Counted from the first letter of the stretch, positions 50,793 to 60,473 are shown. The stretch is 64,000 nt of DNA from Bryopsis sp. KO-2023 (GCA_030272585.1 BSYQ01000004.1:4650001-4714000); one strand, 5' to 3'. Notes: a model not told the origin generated them from the sequence alone. Program-made: numbers and translations.

Positions 50793-51517
50793 TGGTTTCG
50801 GAGCGCAACCCCCTGGGGTTTTTACTCTTGTTATATGGGCTTCTCTGGCTTGCCATGACGAGTCCTTTCGCACCTCACACTTTGGTCGAAAGAGCGACCC
50901 TGTTGCGTCGCAAGGAGCGACGAAAAATATGGAGCGCGTCCCTTGCTCCCCGTCCGGTAACACTAGTCGAGTTTTTGCGTTGGGTTTCGAGGGCGTTGCT
51001 ATTAACTCTACTTCAGATAGGAGGAGTCGAGCAACACCCTGGACCTTCGTCTGGGGAACGGCGCTACTCAGCCTGGACGCAAGAACTGGACCAATGGCTG
51101 TGGGCGGTGGTAACTGCGGCCAACACTTCATTTGGTTCTCGACTCAAGTCGTTACTGAAGTATTTCGACTTGAATACCTCGGGTGGTCAAGTTATCGCCA
51201 GAATCGCCGCGGAGATCGCAGAAAAGGATGCGACCGACTTGGTGGACGAGTTTCACGGAGGGGTGCTTCCTGACGGCGGTTTCACGACGAATCATCGTTG
51301 GGCGTGTTTACGAAAACGATTAGAGGAGACTCTGCCACATCCAACGACGTTAGATGTGGAGCGGCTGCTGACTAACATGAAGAAGGGACCCTACGAATCT
51401 TTACGAGGTTTCGTAAAAAGATTCGTTTTGAGAGCGCAATCGTACCCCACATCTCAATTGGATGTACAACGAGCGGCACACATTTTGTACCGCAAGTTAC
51501 CCTCGTCCCTTCAATAA
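50792..51517 (+). CDS. Gag (N-terminal part) of the LTR retrotransposon
   Basis: The ATG at 50792 uses the last base of the LTR and the first two of the primer-binding site. Stop TAA is at 51515-51517 (241 residues). Residues 9-22 are strongly hydrophobic (GFLLLLYGLLWLAM), signal- or anchor-like, then a basic stretch RRKERRK. Residues 69-85 read LLLTLLQIGGVEQHPGP, which resembles a 2A translational-recoding motif (consensus D-x-E-x-N-P-G-P). The rest has Gag-like features (LRGFVKRFVLRAQSYP). No CCHC zinc knuckle is seen. The frame after TAA continues open as the protease segment, so this may be only the first part of a longer Gag. Confidence 0.75.
   Translation: MVSERNPLGFLLLLYGLLWLAMTSPFAPHTLVERATLLRRKERRKIWSASLAPRPVTLVEFLRWVSRALLLTLLQIGGVEQHPGPSSGERRYSAWTQELDQWLWAVVTAANTSFGSRLKSLLKYFDLNTSGGQVIARIAAEIAEKDATDLVDEFHGGVLPDGGFTTNHRWACLRKRLEETLPHPTTLDVERLLTNMKKGPYESLRGFVKRFVLRAQSYPTSQLDVQRAAHILYRKLPSSLQ
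50793..50804 (+). other. primer-binding site of the retrotransposon
   Basis: TGGTTTCGGAGC directly follows the 5' LTR with no gap. TGG matches the CCA end of a tRNA; the rest predicts a tRNA 3' end of GCTCCGAAACCA. Which tRNA is not known. Confidence 0.75.
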
Positions 51518-53308
51518 GGTTTGGCGGTCACACCTTTGACTAATTGTTCTCTCGACAAATTAGAAGAGACCGTGATTACTTATGTCAATTGGAATACAGT
51601 GTCGACTTCTCCAGGCAAACTCCCGGCGCCTGATTACATGGATCTGGATCAGTTACACTTAGGCACACATGGTGTGATGAAAGAGGGAGGGGCAGATGTG
51701 GAGGATTTGAAATTTCAACGAGGGAAATCGCGGCCCCCAGTCGTGGAAGGAGACAAAATTCATTTCGAACGAATCGACGGTCCTATGTCCCTGGTGGCGG
51801 CGTGGAAAGCGCTGGTGACGACAGGTCGTTATTATCGACAACTTTCTCAGGAACATCTGCAGCGTTTGGGTAATAAAGACATGCATCGTCACATGCGAGA
51901 CATGGGAATTCAGCAGTTGCGTTTTCGTGATCACACTGAGGTGCCTGACGATTATTCTGACGAGCGATCTGGCCAAGGATCTGATGATGCCGATCGGGTG
52001 GGACATGTGACTGAGTTAAACGATGATGAAGCTGATGCGTTGTTTCCTATGACGACTGTGCCGTGTTCCCAACAGCCACAATCGTCGCTTGTGATACGTG
52101 CGGAGACTCCTTCTCTCACCGAATATTATGATGCACGAGAAGAATTTTCGCAATCTAATTGTTCAGTTGCGGTTTCTGGCGTGGAGAAAGGCGAAGTGGT
52201 GGACAGTGGACCTGCATCAAGGAATCCGCGATTTTTGGGGATACCTCTTCGGGATATGGACCTTTCGAAATTATCGATTCCGGATCGTGTTCTGCAGCAG
52301 TCGTCGCCTGCATTCTCAGCTCAGCATCGACCTATTGTTCCGAATGTCGAAGTTCCTATTGCGCCCCCGTTTTCATGGACTGCCCCCATCACTGGTGGAT
52401 CAGCAGCCAGGGCGCCATTAAGTGCGAATTTGGATGGCGGAGCGCCCTCGCGCCAGGTGGCTTTCGCGGATTTGAATATCGCGTCGTCTTCTTCTCATGA
52501 CGTGTCAATGTTGGAGGCTCCAGTGGTGGAAACGATTTTGGGGTCGTCGACGACAACCTCTGATGCAGGCGAACAGGTGGAATTGCTCAGTTGTCGACTT
52601 TCGGATCCTGCTCCTCCTTTGAAGTGCAATCATGTCCAAGGCAAACAGAAAAAATCCCTCCATGTTCCCCTCTGGGCGCATGACACACGACTGTCCGCCT
52701 TAGTGGATACAGGCGCGACTCACAGTTTTGTGCAACTGGCCCTCATCAAGTCATTGCATCAGGAGAAGTACATGCGCCCTTGTGATCGTACCGTGATGTT
52801 CGGCAATGGCGAATCTGCTCCTATTCTTGGGCAACTGGAGATGGAGGTTCGAGTCTCGCCTATGGCGAAGGAAACGTTCTCTGTTTCGTTATATGTGCTT
52901 TCAGGCAAGGGGCCTTCCTTAATTTTGGGCTTCCCATTTTTGGAGCAACATGGGTTTTTGGTGGATTGCTCCCGCCGATTATTATCCCGTCCCCATTCTC
53001 CTGTCGTCCACTGCGACCGGGTATCCTCCACCTCTCCTCCAGTTCGTCTCCTTTCTACTCTCTCACCTCTGACGATCCCTGCCGGCGCCACCCTTGCTGT
53101 TCCCACCAATGCCTCCCTCTCTAATGCCGACCTGTGCCATGTCCAAGTCCATCCCCAGCTGGCCCAGAAATACCACCTCCACGTGCTCTCCTCGGGCGTT
53201 GATCGCGCTGGTGCCTTCAAGGTGGTGCTCCACAATCTCGCCTCCTCCCCCTGTTCCCTCCCCACTGACTTCCCCTTCTGTCAGTTGTGGCTTCGGTCAA
53301 AAAACTGA
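51518..53308 (+). CDS. Gag/protease segment of the LTR retrotransposon
   Basis: In the same frame as gag, separated only by UAA, and open for 596 codons to TGA at 53306. It lacks a convincing ATG of its own at the start (it reads GLAVTPL after the stop), so expression needs readthrough, reinitiation or a copy without the stop. The first 390 residues are acidic and low in complexity. An aspartic protease follows: SALVDTGATHSFV with the D-T-G catalytic triplet at about 52703, then LILGFPFL, the usual hydrophobic-Gly motif. It ends on a -1 frameshift signal leading into pol. Confidence 0.8.
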   Translation, partial: GLAVTPLTNCSLDKLEETVITYVNWNTVSTSPGKLPAPDYMDLDQLHLGTHGVMKEGGADVEDLKFQRGKSRPPVVEGDKIHFERIDGPMSLVAAWKALVTTGRYYRQLSQEHLQRLGNKDMHRHMRDMGIQQLRFRDHTEVPDDYSDERSGQGSDDADRVGHVTELNDDEADALFPMTTVPCSQQPQSSLVIRAETPSLTEYYDAREEFSQSNCSVAVSGVEKGEVVDSGPASRNPRFLGIPLRDMDLSKLSIPDRVLQQSSPAFSAQHRPIVPNVEVPIAPPFSWTAPITGGSAARAPLSANLDGGAPSRQVAFADLNIASSSSHDVSMLEAPVVETILGSSTTTSDAGEQVELLSCRLSDPAPPLKCNHVQGKQKKSLHVPLWAHDTRLSALVDTGATHSFVQLALIKSLHQEKYMRPCDRTVMFGNGESAPILGQLEMEVRVSPMAKETFSVSLYVLSGKGPSLILGFPFLEQHGFLVDCSRRLLSRPHSPVVHCDRVSSTSPPVRLLSTLSPLTIPAGATLAVPTNASLSNADLCHVQVHPQLAQKYHLHVLSSGVDRAGAFKVVLHNLASSPCSLPTDFPFCQLWLRSKN

Positions 53309-53342
53309 AGCCTGTCCCGGTGGCCCCCCTGGCCACCGGGAC
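53299..53342 (+). promoter_or_regulatory. -1 ribosomal frameshift signal
   Basis: In the protease frame the codons are TCA AAA AAC TGA, so A AAA AAC (53299-53305) is a canonical X XXY YYZ slippery heptamer directly before the stop. Eight bases later a perfect 12-bp stem starts: GTCCCGGTGGCC (53314-53325), loop of 5, GGCCACCGGGAC (53331-53342). A one-base slip leads into the pol frame at LKPVPV. Confidence 0.88.
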
Positions 53343-56223
53343 CCACCCCTCCCCCCACCCCCCTCCCCTCCCCCCTCCCCCTCCCCTTTCCCCTTCCCCC
53401 TCCCCCCCTCTCCACTACACCGAGACCCCTCCCTTCGTCCCCTTCTACCACCACCTCCGTCTCCACTTCCCCTTCGGGCGCAGTTGGGTCCTCCCTCCTC
53501 ATTCCAGCCGTAGCCTCACCCTCCCCCTCCGCCTCCCTCCTGGTTCCATCTCCGACCTCCTCGACTCCCTCCCCCTCTGTGGCGTCCATTTTAGCGCCAA
53601 GTCTGATGGCCACCGCATCTGGGGTACTCTCACCAACACCACCTCCCGCCCTCTCCACCTCACTCCCCGGATGACCCTGTGCTCCGCCCGTTCCACCCTG
53701 TCCTCCTTTGTCGTCCCTGACTCCTCCTCCTCGTTCCTCATTCCCTCTCGTCCCTCCACCCGTCCTTTTCGCCTTCCCCCGGAGTTGGCAGGGAAGGTTT
53801 CCTCCTCTCTCCCAGCAGCCCCAGCACCTACTGCCCTTACTACCCGTACATCCCTCGTGCCTCCTCTTCCAGAGCCAACTACAGAATCGAGACTTTCCCC
53901 AGACCCTGAAGTGGCGGAATTAATTCGAGAGTTTCCTGAGGTGTTTTCCAGTACTTTGGGCTGCTGCAAGTCTCACACGGTGGGACCATTGCCTTTCGAA
54001 TTTTTGCCCCCTCCTCAAGAACATGCCAAGTCTTTGCTCAGTGGCCCAGTGGAGGAGGAAAAACTTTGGTCCCAAATTCAGGAGTGGGAAAGCCAGGACA
54101 TTGTTCGAGAGGTACAGGAAGAACCTTTTCTGATTCCGATTTTTGGCATACCAAAAAAAGATAAAACTCAGACTAGGTGGGTCTCTGATTTTCGAAGATT
54201 GAATGCATGCATTGGAAAAAGGCCTTGCCAGTTGCCAACTGTTGAGCATTCGATTGCGGGGGTTAAACCATTTTCGATTGGTAGTTCCATTGATCTCAAG
54301 GATGCATATTTTCAAGTAAAAATGCATGCTGATGCATCTCGTTTTATGGGTCTGCAATGCAAAAATCGCTGGTATGTGTGGAATAGGCTTCCACAGGGTT
54401 ATTCTAACGCCAGTTTTGAGTTTACTAGGGCAATCAGGACCGCTATCGTTCGGGCTCAAAAAAGAATGAATTCTCAGATTTTGTCTTATTTGGATGATGT
54501 TATTTTGCTGTCGGAAAATAAAGCACAACATAAAAGGGATCTGCGAATTTTACTGGAAGAATTGCGAAGGGATGGCTGGACTGTGGGATACAAGAAATGC
54601 GCTTTTTTTCGAACTGAGTTCGAATTTCTGGGGATAAAATTGTCGACGCGAGGAATGACCCCTGGTGCAAAGCTTTGGAATAAGCTGGAGACATTAAAGA
54701 AACCAGTAACCAAAACTGAGTGGCGTTCGGTGAGAGGATGGTTCAATCAGTTGGCGCGTTTCGTTTATCAAGGACAGAAAGCACTGGAAAGTTTGCAGCA
54801 GGCAGAATTGTTATCGAGTGAGGTGATTTGGAAGAAATTTTTGAGTTTTTTACACGCGCACACTGTGCGCTGCGGTTATGTTGATAAGGATTTCCAGTCC
54901 TTTGTTGTGTCAGTAGACGCTTCAAAGTATGGGTGGGGGTCAGTTTTATTAAATAAACAGAAAATAATAAAGTGTGCCAGTGGAACGTGGGATAAATCAT
55001 TTAGACACAAAATGTCTAATGAATTGGAATTAGAAGCGTTGTTGCGCGCACTGGATGCGTTCAGGCCGTGGATATTTAGTCAGCCGGTGGTTGTTATGAC
55101 TGATAATTCGTCAGTTCAAAGTTTTATGAATCCAGCGAATACCAGCGACTTTATCAAGAGGCGGCTTGATAAAATACTGGCAGTAGCTCCTGATGTCAGG
55201 TTTATTCCAGGGGCGGCAAACGTGGTTCCAGATTTATTATCACGTTTCGAAGAAGGGAAAAAGGTACACGCAGCGACGGTTAAACCAACGGAAAAGGATT
55301 GGCAAGAAGTCCATCAGGGACATGTGGGTGTTTATCAATCGTGGGCGCGTGAACAGAAATTAAAAAAGGGTTTTTCGCATGGGGAAGTGAAACAGAGGGT
55401 GTTGAATTGTGAGGTGTGTCAGCGTTTTCGAAAAAGAACACCAAGCGCGGAATTGGGTTATGTGCAACATTCGGAAGCTCCGAATGCTCTGGTTGCCTTA
55501 GACTTTGTGGGACCAGTACAGAAATCCGCTGCTGGTAATAAGTTTCTTTTAGTTTTAGTTGATGCTCTTACACGACAAACACTAGTTCGTGCGTGTAAGC
55601 TTAATTCAACAGCGGCAGCTGTGGCGGCGTTAAAAGAGTGGGAGGTCAAATTTGGAAAAATAAAAAGTGTGCTGACCGACAACGCCAGTTGCTTTTGGTC
55701 CTGGGCGTATACTGGACACTGTATTTCGCAAAAGATTGAAAGGATTTATGTGCCACCATATTCGCATAAATCCAACGGTTTTGTGGAGCGGGCTAATCAG
55801 AATGTGATTAGTCGAATTCGTCGATTGATGTTGGCGACGAAAACGCGGGACTGGGAGAGTGTATTAGTACAGGCGCAGCAAGCTTTGGATACTATGGTGA
55901 ATAGGGTGACACAGTTTACTCCGACAGAACTCAGGCAAGCAGGGCCATCTACGTGGAAGGTCGCAGTCCAGCGTATGATGGCTCACAGGCAAAAGGTGAA
56001 TGCAAAATATCGTAAAGGGTTGCAGGAACGGGAATGGAAGAACGGGCAGAGAGTTTACGTGTATGATTTCAAAAGGGAAACTCGTAAACAACATAAATTC
56101 GATCCCTATTGGATCGGACCGGGTCTTATTGTAGGAAGGGAATCCAGAACCATTTTGAAAGTGTCGATGCCACATCAGGTGATCAGGATTCACTCTGATT
56201 TTGTTTTTCCTGTGAATAGTTAG
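53305..56223 (+). CDS. Pol: reverse transcriptase, RNase H, integrase
   Basis: Read in the -1 frame after the frameshift signal to TAG at 56221; about 972 codons. The first 170 residues form a C-rich, Pro/Ser/Leu-rich linker. Reverse transcriptase: PIFGIPKKDKTQTRWVSDFR, SSIDLKDAYFQV, RLPQGYSNASFEF and the catalytic YLDDVILLS (near 54490). RNase H: VVSVDASKYGWGSVL, ELELEALLRAL and MTDNSSVQ. Integrase: zinc-binding H-x3-H...C-x2-C (HQGHVGVYQ... CEVC), then catalytic D (ALDFVGPV), D (VLTDNAS) and E (NGFVERANQN). It ends with a GPY/F-type module (DPYWIGPGLIVG) and no chromodomain. All catalytic residues are present and no frameshift or stop is visible. Confidence 0.93.
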   Translation: MKPVPVAPLATGTHPSPHPPPLPPPPPLSPSPSPPLHYTETPPFVPFYHHLRLHFPFGRSWVLPPHSSRSLTLPLRLPPGSISDLLDSLPLCGVHFSAKSDGHRIWGTLTNTTSRPLHLTPRMTLCSARSTLSSFVVPDSSSSFLIPSRPSTRPFRLPPELAGKVSSSLPAAPAPTALTTRTSLVPPLPEPTTESRLSPDPEVAELIREFPEVFSSTLGCCKSHTVGPLPFEFLPPPQEHAKSLLSGPVEEEKLWSQIQEWESQDIVREVQEEPFLIPIFGIPKKDKTQTRWVSDFRRLNACIGKRPCQLPTVEHSIAGVKPFSIGSSIDLKDAYFQVKMHADASRFMGLQCKNRWYVWNRLPQGYSNASFEFTRAIRTAIVRAQKRMNSQILSYLDDVILLSENKAQHKRDLRILLEELRRDGWTVGYKKCAFFRTEFEFLGIKLSTRGMTPGAKLWNKLETLKKPVTKTEWRSVRGWFNQLARFVYQGQKALESLQQAELLSSEVIWKKFLSFLHAHTVRCGYVDKDFQSFVVSVDASKYGWGSVLLNKQKIIKCASGTWDKSFRHKMSNELELEALLRALDAFRPWIFSQPVVVMTDNSSVQSFMNPANTSDFIKRRLDKILAVAPDVRFIPGAANVVPDLLSRFEEGKKVHAATVKPTEKDWQEVHQGHVGVYQSWAREQKLKKGFSHGEVKQRVLNCEVCQRFRKRTPSAELGYVQHSEAPNALVALDFVGPVQKSAAGNKFLLVLVDALTRQTLVRACKLNSTAAAVAALKEWEVKFGKIKSVLTDNASCFWSWAYTGHCISQKIERIYVPPYSHKSNGFVERANQNVISRIRRLMLATKTRDWESVLVQAQQALDTMVNRVTQFTPTELRQAGPSTWKVAVQRMMAHRQKVNAKYRKGLQEREWKNGQRVYVYDFKRETRKQHKFDPYWIGPGLIVGRESRTILKVSMPHQVIRIHSDFVFPVNS

Positions 56224-56245
56224 AGAAAGAAAGCGCAGGGAAGCG
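56222..56245 (+). other. polypurine tract of the retrotransposon
   Basis: AGAGAAAGAAAGCGCAGGGA plus AGCG, 22 of 24 purines, directly before the 3' LTR. It starts inside the pol stop codon. Confidence 0.75.
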
Positions 56246-56529
56246 TGTGGTGAAAAAAGAGAGTTGGGAATAGATGAGTGACGAAAATGAGACGAATTGG
56301 GACGCGAGGGTGTTTGCGGCTGAGCGGCCGAGTTGTGGTGATGGGAGAAAACTTGTGGTTGATCTGTGTTGTGAAGTTGTGGCTGTGGATTCGGGAAGAG
56401 AAACAGGAACGATATTTAGAGGGACTGTTTTGTTGTAAAGACGCCTTATTTGTTCTAAGTTCACGGAGTGACTTGTTTTGCGACAGTCTTGTTTTATCTC
56501 ACAACAGTTTAAAGAAACTTTGTTCAACA
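56246..56529 (+). repeat. 3' LTR
   Basis: 284 bp, TGTGGTGAAA...TTCAACA; no difference from the 5' LTR was found by eye. Confidence 0.95.
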
Positions 56530-57115
56530 CCTCCGATTGAGGGAGGTCGGCGGCGATGGACTGAACACCCCCAAAATGGGCGGGGGGGGAAAGAGTGAGG
56601 GGGACAAAAGGGGTTGGTTTGAAACAATCCAAATTTGAACAGCAAACAGTGTTTCTCTCTGTTTTCTTACGTCCACATTAAATGGGACTTGATTGGTTTG
56701 ACTTAAAACCAATGTACTGAGAAATGTATTATCTAGATAAAGGGGTGGCTCCAGCTCCTGGAAGCAGGTGATTCCAAACTGTGAATCTCCATGCATGCAT
56801 TCATGAACCAAACATTCATTCATTCATCCCACCTGTGGCCTAATTAAATTGACAGTCAAGGTGATGCGTTCAGTGCAGAAAGTACCTTCTTATTCCAAGC
56901 ATCCAGTTTCAACCAGGGGCTTACTCTTGTAAACATTGACATCACAAATCTGGGTGACTGGGCTCTTTCTTACGCAATGAATCACAGAAGATCCTACCAG
57001 ACTCTATCCCAACCAATACCCAACACAAATCCAAACAACAAACAAACAAACATCAATTACATTGTGTAGGAGAGATATTCTCCAATTACAATTATCAGTA
57101 AATATCAAATCCAAA
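56530..57115 (+). repeat. right part of dispersed repeats, upstream of the ankyrin gene
   Basis: 56530-56690 continues the repeat split by the retrotransposon (counterpart 25594-25760). 56830-57000 matches 27120-27290. 57035-57115 matches 43430-43510 (ACATTGTGTAGGAGA with CAAACAAACAAACATCA). No gene is seen between here and 57361. Confidence 0.65.
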
Positions 57116-57360
57116 CAACCATTAGCAGACAAAAGATCTGGTAATGTTCGTTCACACTTTAATTGGGAAGACATGCGGCTGTCAGGACGTGGGATATCAC
57201 ACGATCGAAATAGGAGGTCACCGACCTCGTCAGTTGTCTTCCTTGGACGCCGTTTTCTTTCTGGGAGGGGAGCTCTCTTAGGCAATGTTGTTTCAGGTGA
57301 GTGACGAAGCCCGGACCTGGAGTCGTGCCGATTTTTGCGATTTTTCGCCCGAAAAAAAAC

Positions 57361-58898
57361 ATGTCGGCTGCTCATCTCTTGGTGTTGCTTGCATTGTCTG
57401 TGGCGGCGATCTGTGGGAGTGCCAGAGGTGGGCATTTTGTTTTGTGCAATTCCCACGGCCGGCCCTCTCCGTCGGCTGTTTAGCAACAAAGCGAAAAAGG
57501 GGGTCGATCTAGCAGCTATGGTGTGTTTCGGGGGACAGCTCGCGATGAGGGAGCCTTTCACTCTCCAACAGCCACTTATCGATCATTGTTCTTGCAGACA
57601 CGACATGGGTGGCGTACGGCGGCGGCCATGAAGAGGTGAGCGTCTCGCTGCAGCAGATCAGGCATGAATTGCTGGTATTCTAGGTCAAGGTGGGAGGAAA
57701 CGGGGCCAGGAGCGGGAATCGTCAGAAATTCTGGCCCAATCTGAACAGCGGATGCGAAAAGTTACGGATTGAATTCGCTTTTTTGCTGACGATTTCAGGA
57801 AAGAGAGGCCGTGGCACCTGGGGGTCATCCACTAGGTTTCGACTCGGACCTGCGAAAGCTTTTGCAGGACGCGGTGAGTGCAAAAAGAAATCCAGCGTGT
57901 TGGAGGTTGCGATTGCTTTAGGATCGATAGGGAAAGTCCAATTGGTATCCAATAAGGGGGAGGGGGAGGGGGGGGGGGTTGGAATTGTACATGTGAAATA
58001 CCTGCTAAATATTGAAAGCTGCAGTATCAGAGGAGCGATGGATTCAGGGTATGTGTGTGTGTGTGGTAGCCTGCAGAAGGGGGCTCAACAAATGCACTGT
58101 TTGCAGCAGCATTGGTTGGTGATTTGGCTACGGTACAGCAGGAGATTGGGAAAGGTACCGATGCTGAAAATCACCACAAAGCCTTTTTGCGAAAAGATGA
58201 TCCTGTACAGTTACTACTGCAACCCTTCTATTTTGAATTTGAGGTTACAAACAAAATATATTGACATAATTACATGCATTTAATTTTTAATTTTGTCATT
58301 ATTTTTGAGGTTACGAAATTCCATTGCAGTATTGTAAACCACAACCAAAAAATAAATACACAAATTAAAAAAAAATAACAATTTTTTGGAACTTATGATT
58401 TAATTTTGGGCGTCGTCTCAGTGAGAAGACCACTGACCGAAACGTTTTTTCCGCTGCAACTGCAACAATGAAGGGTCCGACGTGAATGCCAAGTCCAATG
58501 GAGTCTCACCATTGGGGGCTGCCGTAGCGGGCCAGCATTTCGAAGTGATGAAGGCCCTGATCGCCGCTGGGGCGGATTCCAAAGCTACCAGCCAAGTCGG
58601 GCAACTCATCCACATGGCCGCAATGATCCCAAACAACGCCAAAGGTTTGACCATCTTGCTGGACGCCGGGGCTAATCCGAATGCCGTGGCGGCTGAAGTG
58701 ATGACCCCTCTTTTGGGGGCTGTTTCCATGGGTAGGAAGAGTAATATCGAGGCGCTGCTGGCTCGTGGTGCGACATTCGACAGGGCGGCTGTGGATGCGT
58801 TTATGTGCGCTTGCCTCAATTTCGTTTCGGTGCCGCAGTCCTGCAACGTCCAAAGATGCCAGAATGACAAAGCGTCGCTGGTTGCGTTGTTCGACTGA
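57361..58898 (+). CDS. ankyrin-repeat protein with signal peptide
   Basis: Exons: 57361-57427, 57598-57635, 57799-57873, 58077-58154 and 58474-58898 (TGA). Exon 1 is a signal peptide (MSAAHLLVLLALSVAAICGS). The first three exons join in phase (…SAR-DTTWVAYGGGHEE-EREAVAPGG…). Exon 4 read as GGSTNALFAAALVGDLATVQ needs one extra base from upstream, so a small exon (perhaps ending near 58044) is probably missing. Exon 4 joins exon 5 cleanly (…EIGKG-SDVNAKSNGVSPLG). Three or so ankyrin repeats follow: SPLGAAVAGQHFEVMKALIA, AGADSKA, GLTILLDAGANPNA, TPLLGAVSMGRKSNIEALLA. The C-terminus is Cys-rich (MCACLNF, QSCNVQRC). Function unknown. Ankyrin proteins usually face the cytosol, so an ER or secreted form is unusual. 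Confidence 0.7.
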
Positions 58899-60473
58899 TG
58901 ATCAGATGTATTATAAGCTACTAAAGTTGTAGGAGGAGCAATCAATCGACCTCGGGAGGTCTCCAAAAGTTGTGATTTTTTTCTTCTTCCGTGTTTCTTC
59001 TTTTTTTTTTCTTTCCCCTTTGTGTCGATAATAAGGGGAGATCACCGGATGCAAAAGGGATTGAGTGTTCAAAATAGAAAAAAATAATAAAGCGACTTAG
59101 GATCGGCTTGGGGATTTCTGCAATGGGGGGGGCCTGCCTGGAAACAGCTCAGTAGTGTTGTTTCCTGATGGGTTTTGGAGCCTTAAAACGCGAAGACAGC
59201 ATTGTCATTTTCTCAGTCTGACTGAGAAGGATCCCATGAAACATTGTATTCCTCCTGACTGAGAAGGATCCCATGAAACATTGTATTCCTCCTGTCAGTG
59301 TAATTTTGGAGAGCTCTTTGATGCACTTTGTCCAGTGGCTCCATTCAGATTCCATCCAGACTTCATTTAATACAATGGGGTGGCAGCATAGTGCATGGTG
59401 GCTTTTGTTTTGTTTTGTGAAGCTACATATACTGAGCAAGGTAGTTGTCAAGATGAGGTTGCTCATGGTCGATGGAATATTTTTTTTGTATTTTTATTGG
59501 AAGGAAGGCTCATGAGAGAGGTTTTCCTCCCTAGGCAAAAGAAACTCCTTCAACCCCCCCCCCCCCTTTCTGTTTTCCCCAGGGGGATATCGGCAATCTG
59601 AGTATCAGGGGAGGGTCAAGTAGCACAGGTCGGGCTTGAGCAAATAAGTTGAGTAGTAAAGAAATGCACTGGACTGATAAAAAGTATATGTTTGTGATGT
59701 GTGTGTGGTGTCTTCTTCGGAAATCATCTGGAGTCATTGGATTGTCCACCAGAAGGAGGAAAATCTGGGACATTTGTAGATCAATTTGGGTGCTCTCAAG
59801 GACTTTCACCAATATCTTTAATCCGGAGCCCATTTCAACCCGTGTGATTTTCAGATGCAGTCAGATTTTATGTCATGATATCTCAATTGATGTGCATGCG
59901 CCACAAACTTCATTTTCACTACTCAGCAGAAACTTTAATTGTTTTTTTCACCCATCAACTCAATCGTTGTCTCTGGATAGCCACAGAAGAAAGAATCAGG
60001 AATTCCAACATAATTTTCATTCGGCTCTGTCTTGTTGGACACACCCAAAAACATACACATGGCACTTTCTCACCAGCTCTGCAATGGAGGCTCTGGAAAA
60101 ATAGATAAGCGAATGACCAGATTCTGGTTATTCTGGGGATGGATAGACGGAAACAAGCCAAGCACACTGTCCATTTTCATTTATCCCTGGTCATTCTTTT
60201 ACCCGAAGAATTTTGGGGTATTTCATCTGAACGAAAAAAAAAATCCTGCCAAACAACAATGTCTCAATGTGCAATGTACATAGAACCTCTTACAAACTGA
60301 GAAAATTCCTGACACACCCGCACATGCCCTCCAATTCTTCCTTTTTTTTCTGTTCATTTCTTTATTGAAAATTCTGCTACTCTCCCCCACCCCCCCTTTT
60401 CCTGTTTTTTTTTGGTGCCTAAAAAAAACCTATGAAAAAAAATAATCTTTTCGAGTTTGCGCAATAATCGCAA
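58899..60473. other. intergenic between convergent genes
   Basis: 3' flanks of the ankyrin gene (+, an AATAAA lies near 59087) and the acid phosphatase gene (-). No gene is supported. The only distinct structure is the 37-bp tandem pair listed separately. Confidence 0.5.
59221..59294 (+). repeat. perfect 37-bp tandem duplication
   Basis: ACTGAGAAGGATCCCATGAA... is repeated once, exactly, at 59258. Confidence 0.95.

Larger units (their letters stand above)
50509..56529 (+). mobile_element. complete Ty3/gypsy-type LTR retrotransposon, 6.0 kb
   Basis: Two LTRs of 284 bp that look identical by eye flank gag, protease, reverse transcriptase, RNase H and integrase in Ty3 order. Target duplication CCTC at 50505-50508 and 56530-56533 (ACCTC if the last LTR base is counted). 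A primer-binding site, purine tract, frameshift signal and all pol motifs are present. The only visible defect is a UAA between gag and the next segment in the same frame. Identical LTRs imply a recent insertion. Confidence 0.95.

Noticed and set aside
53499..53969. 156-codon minus-strand Gly/Arg/Glu-rich frame
   Set aside because: Reverse complement of the Pro/Ser-rich linker in the retrotransposon pol; composition artefact.
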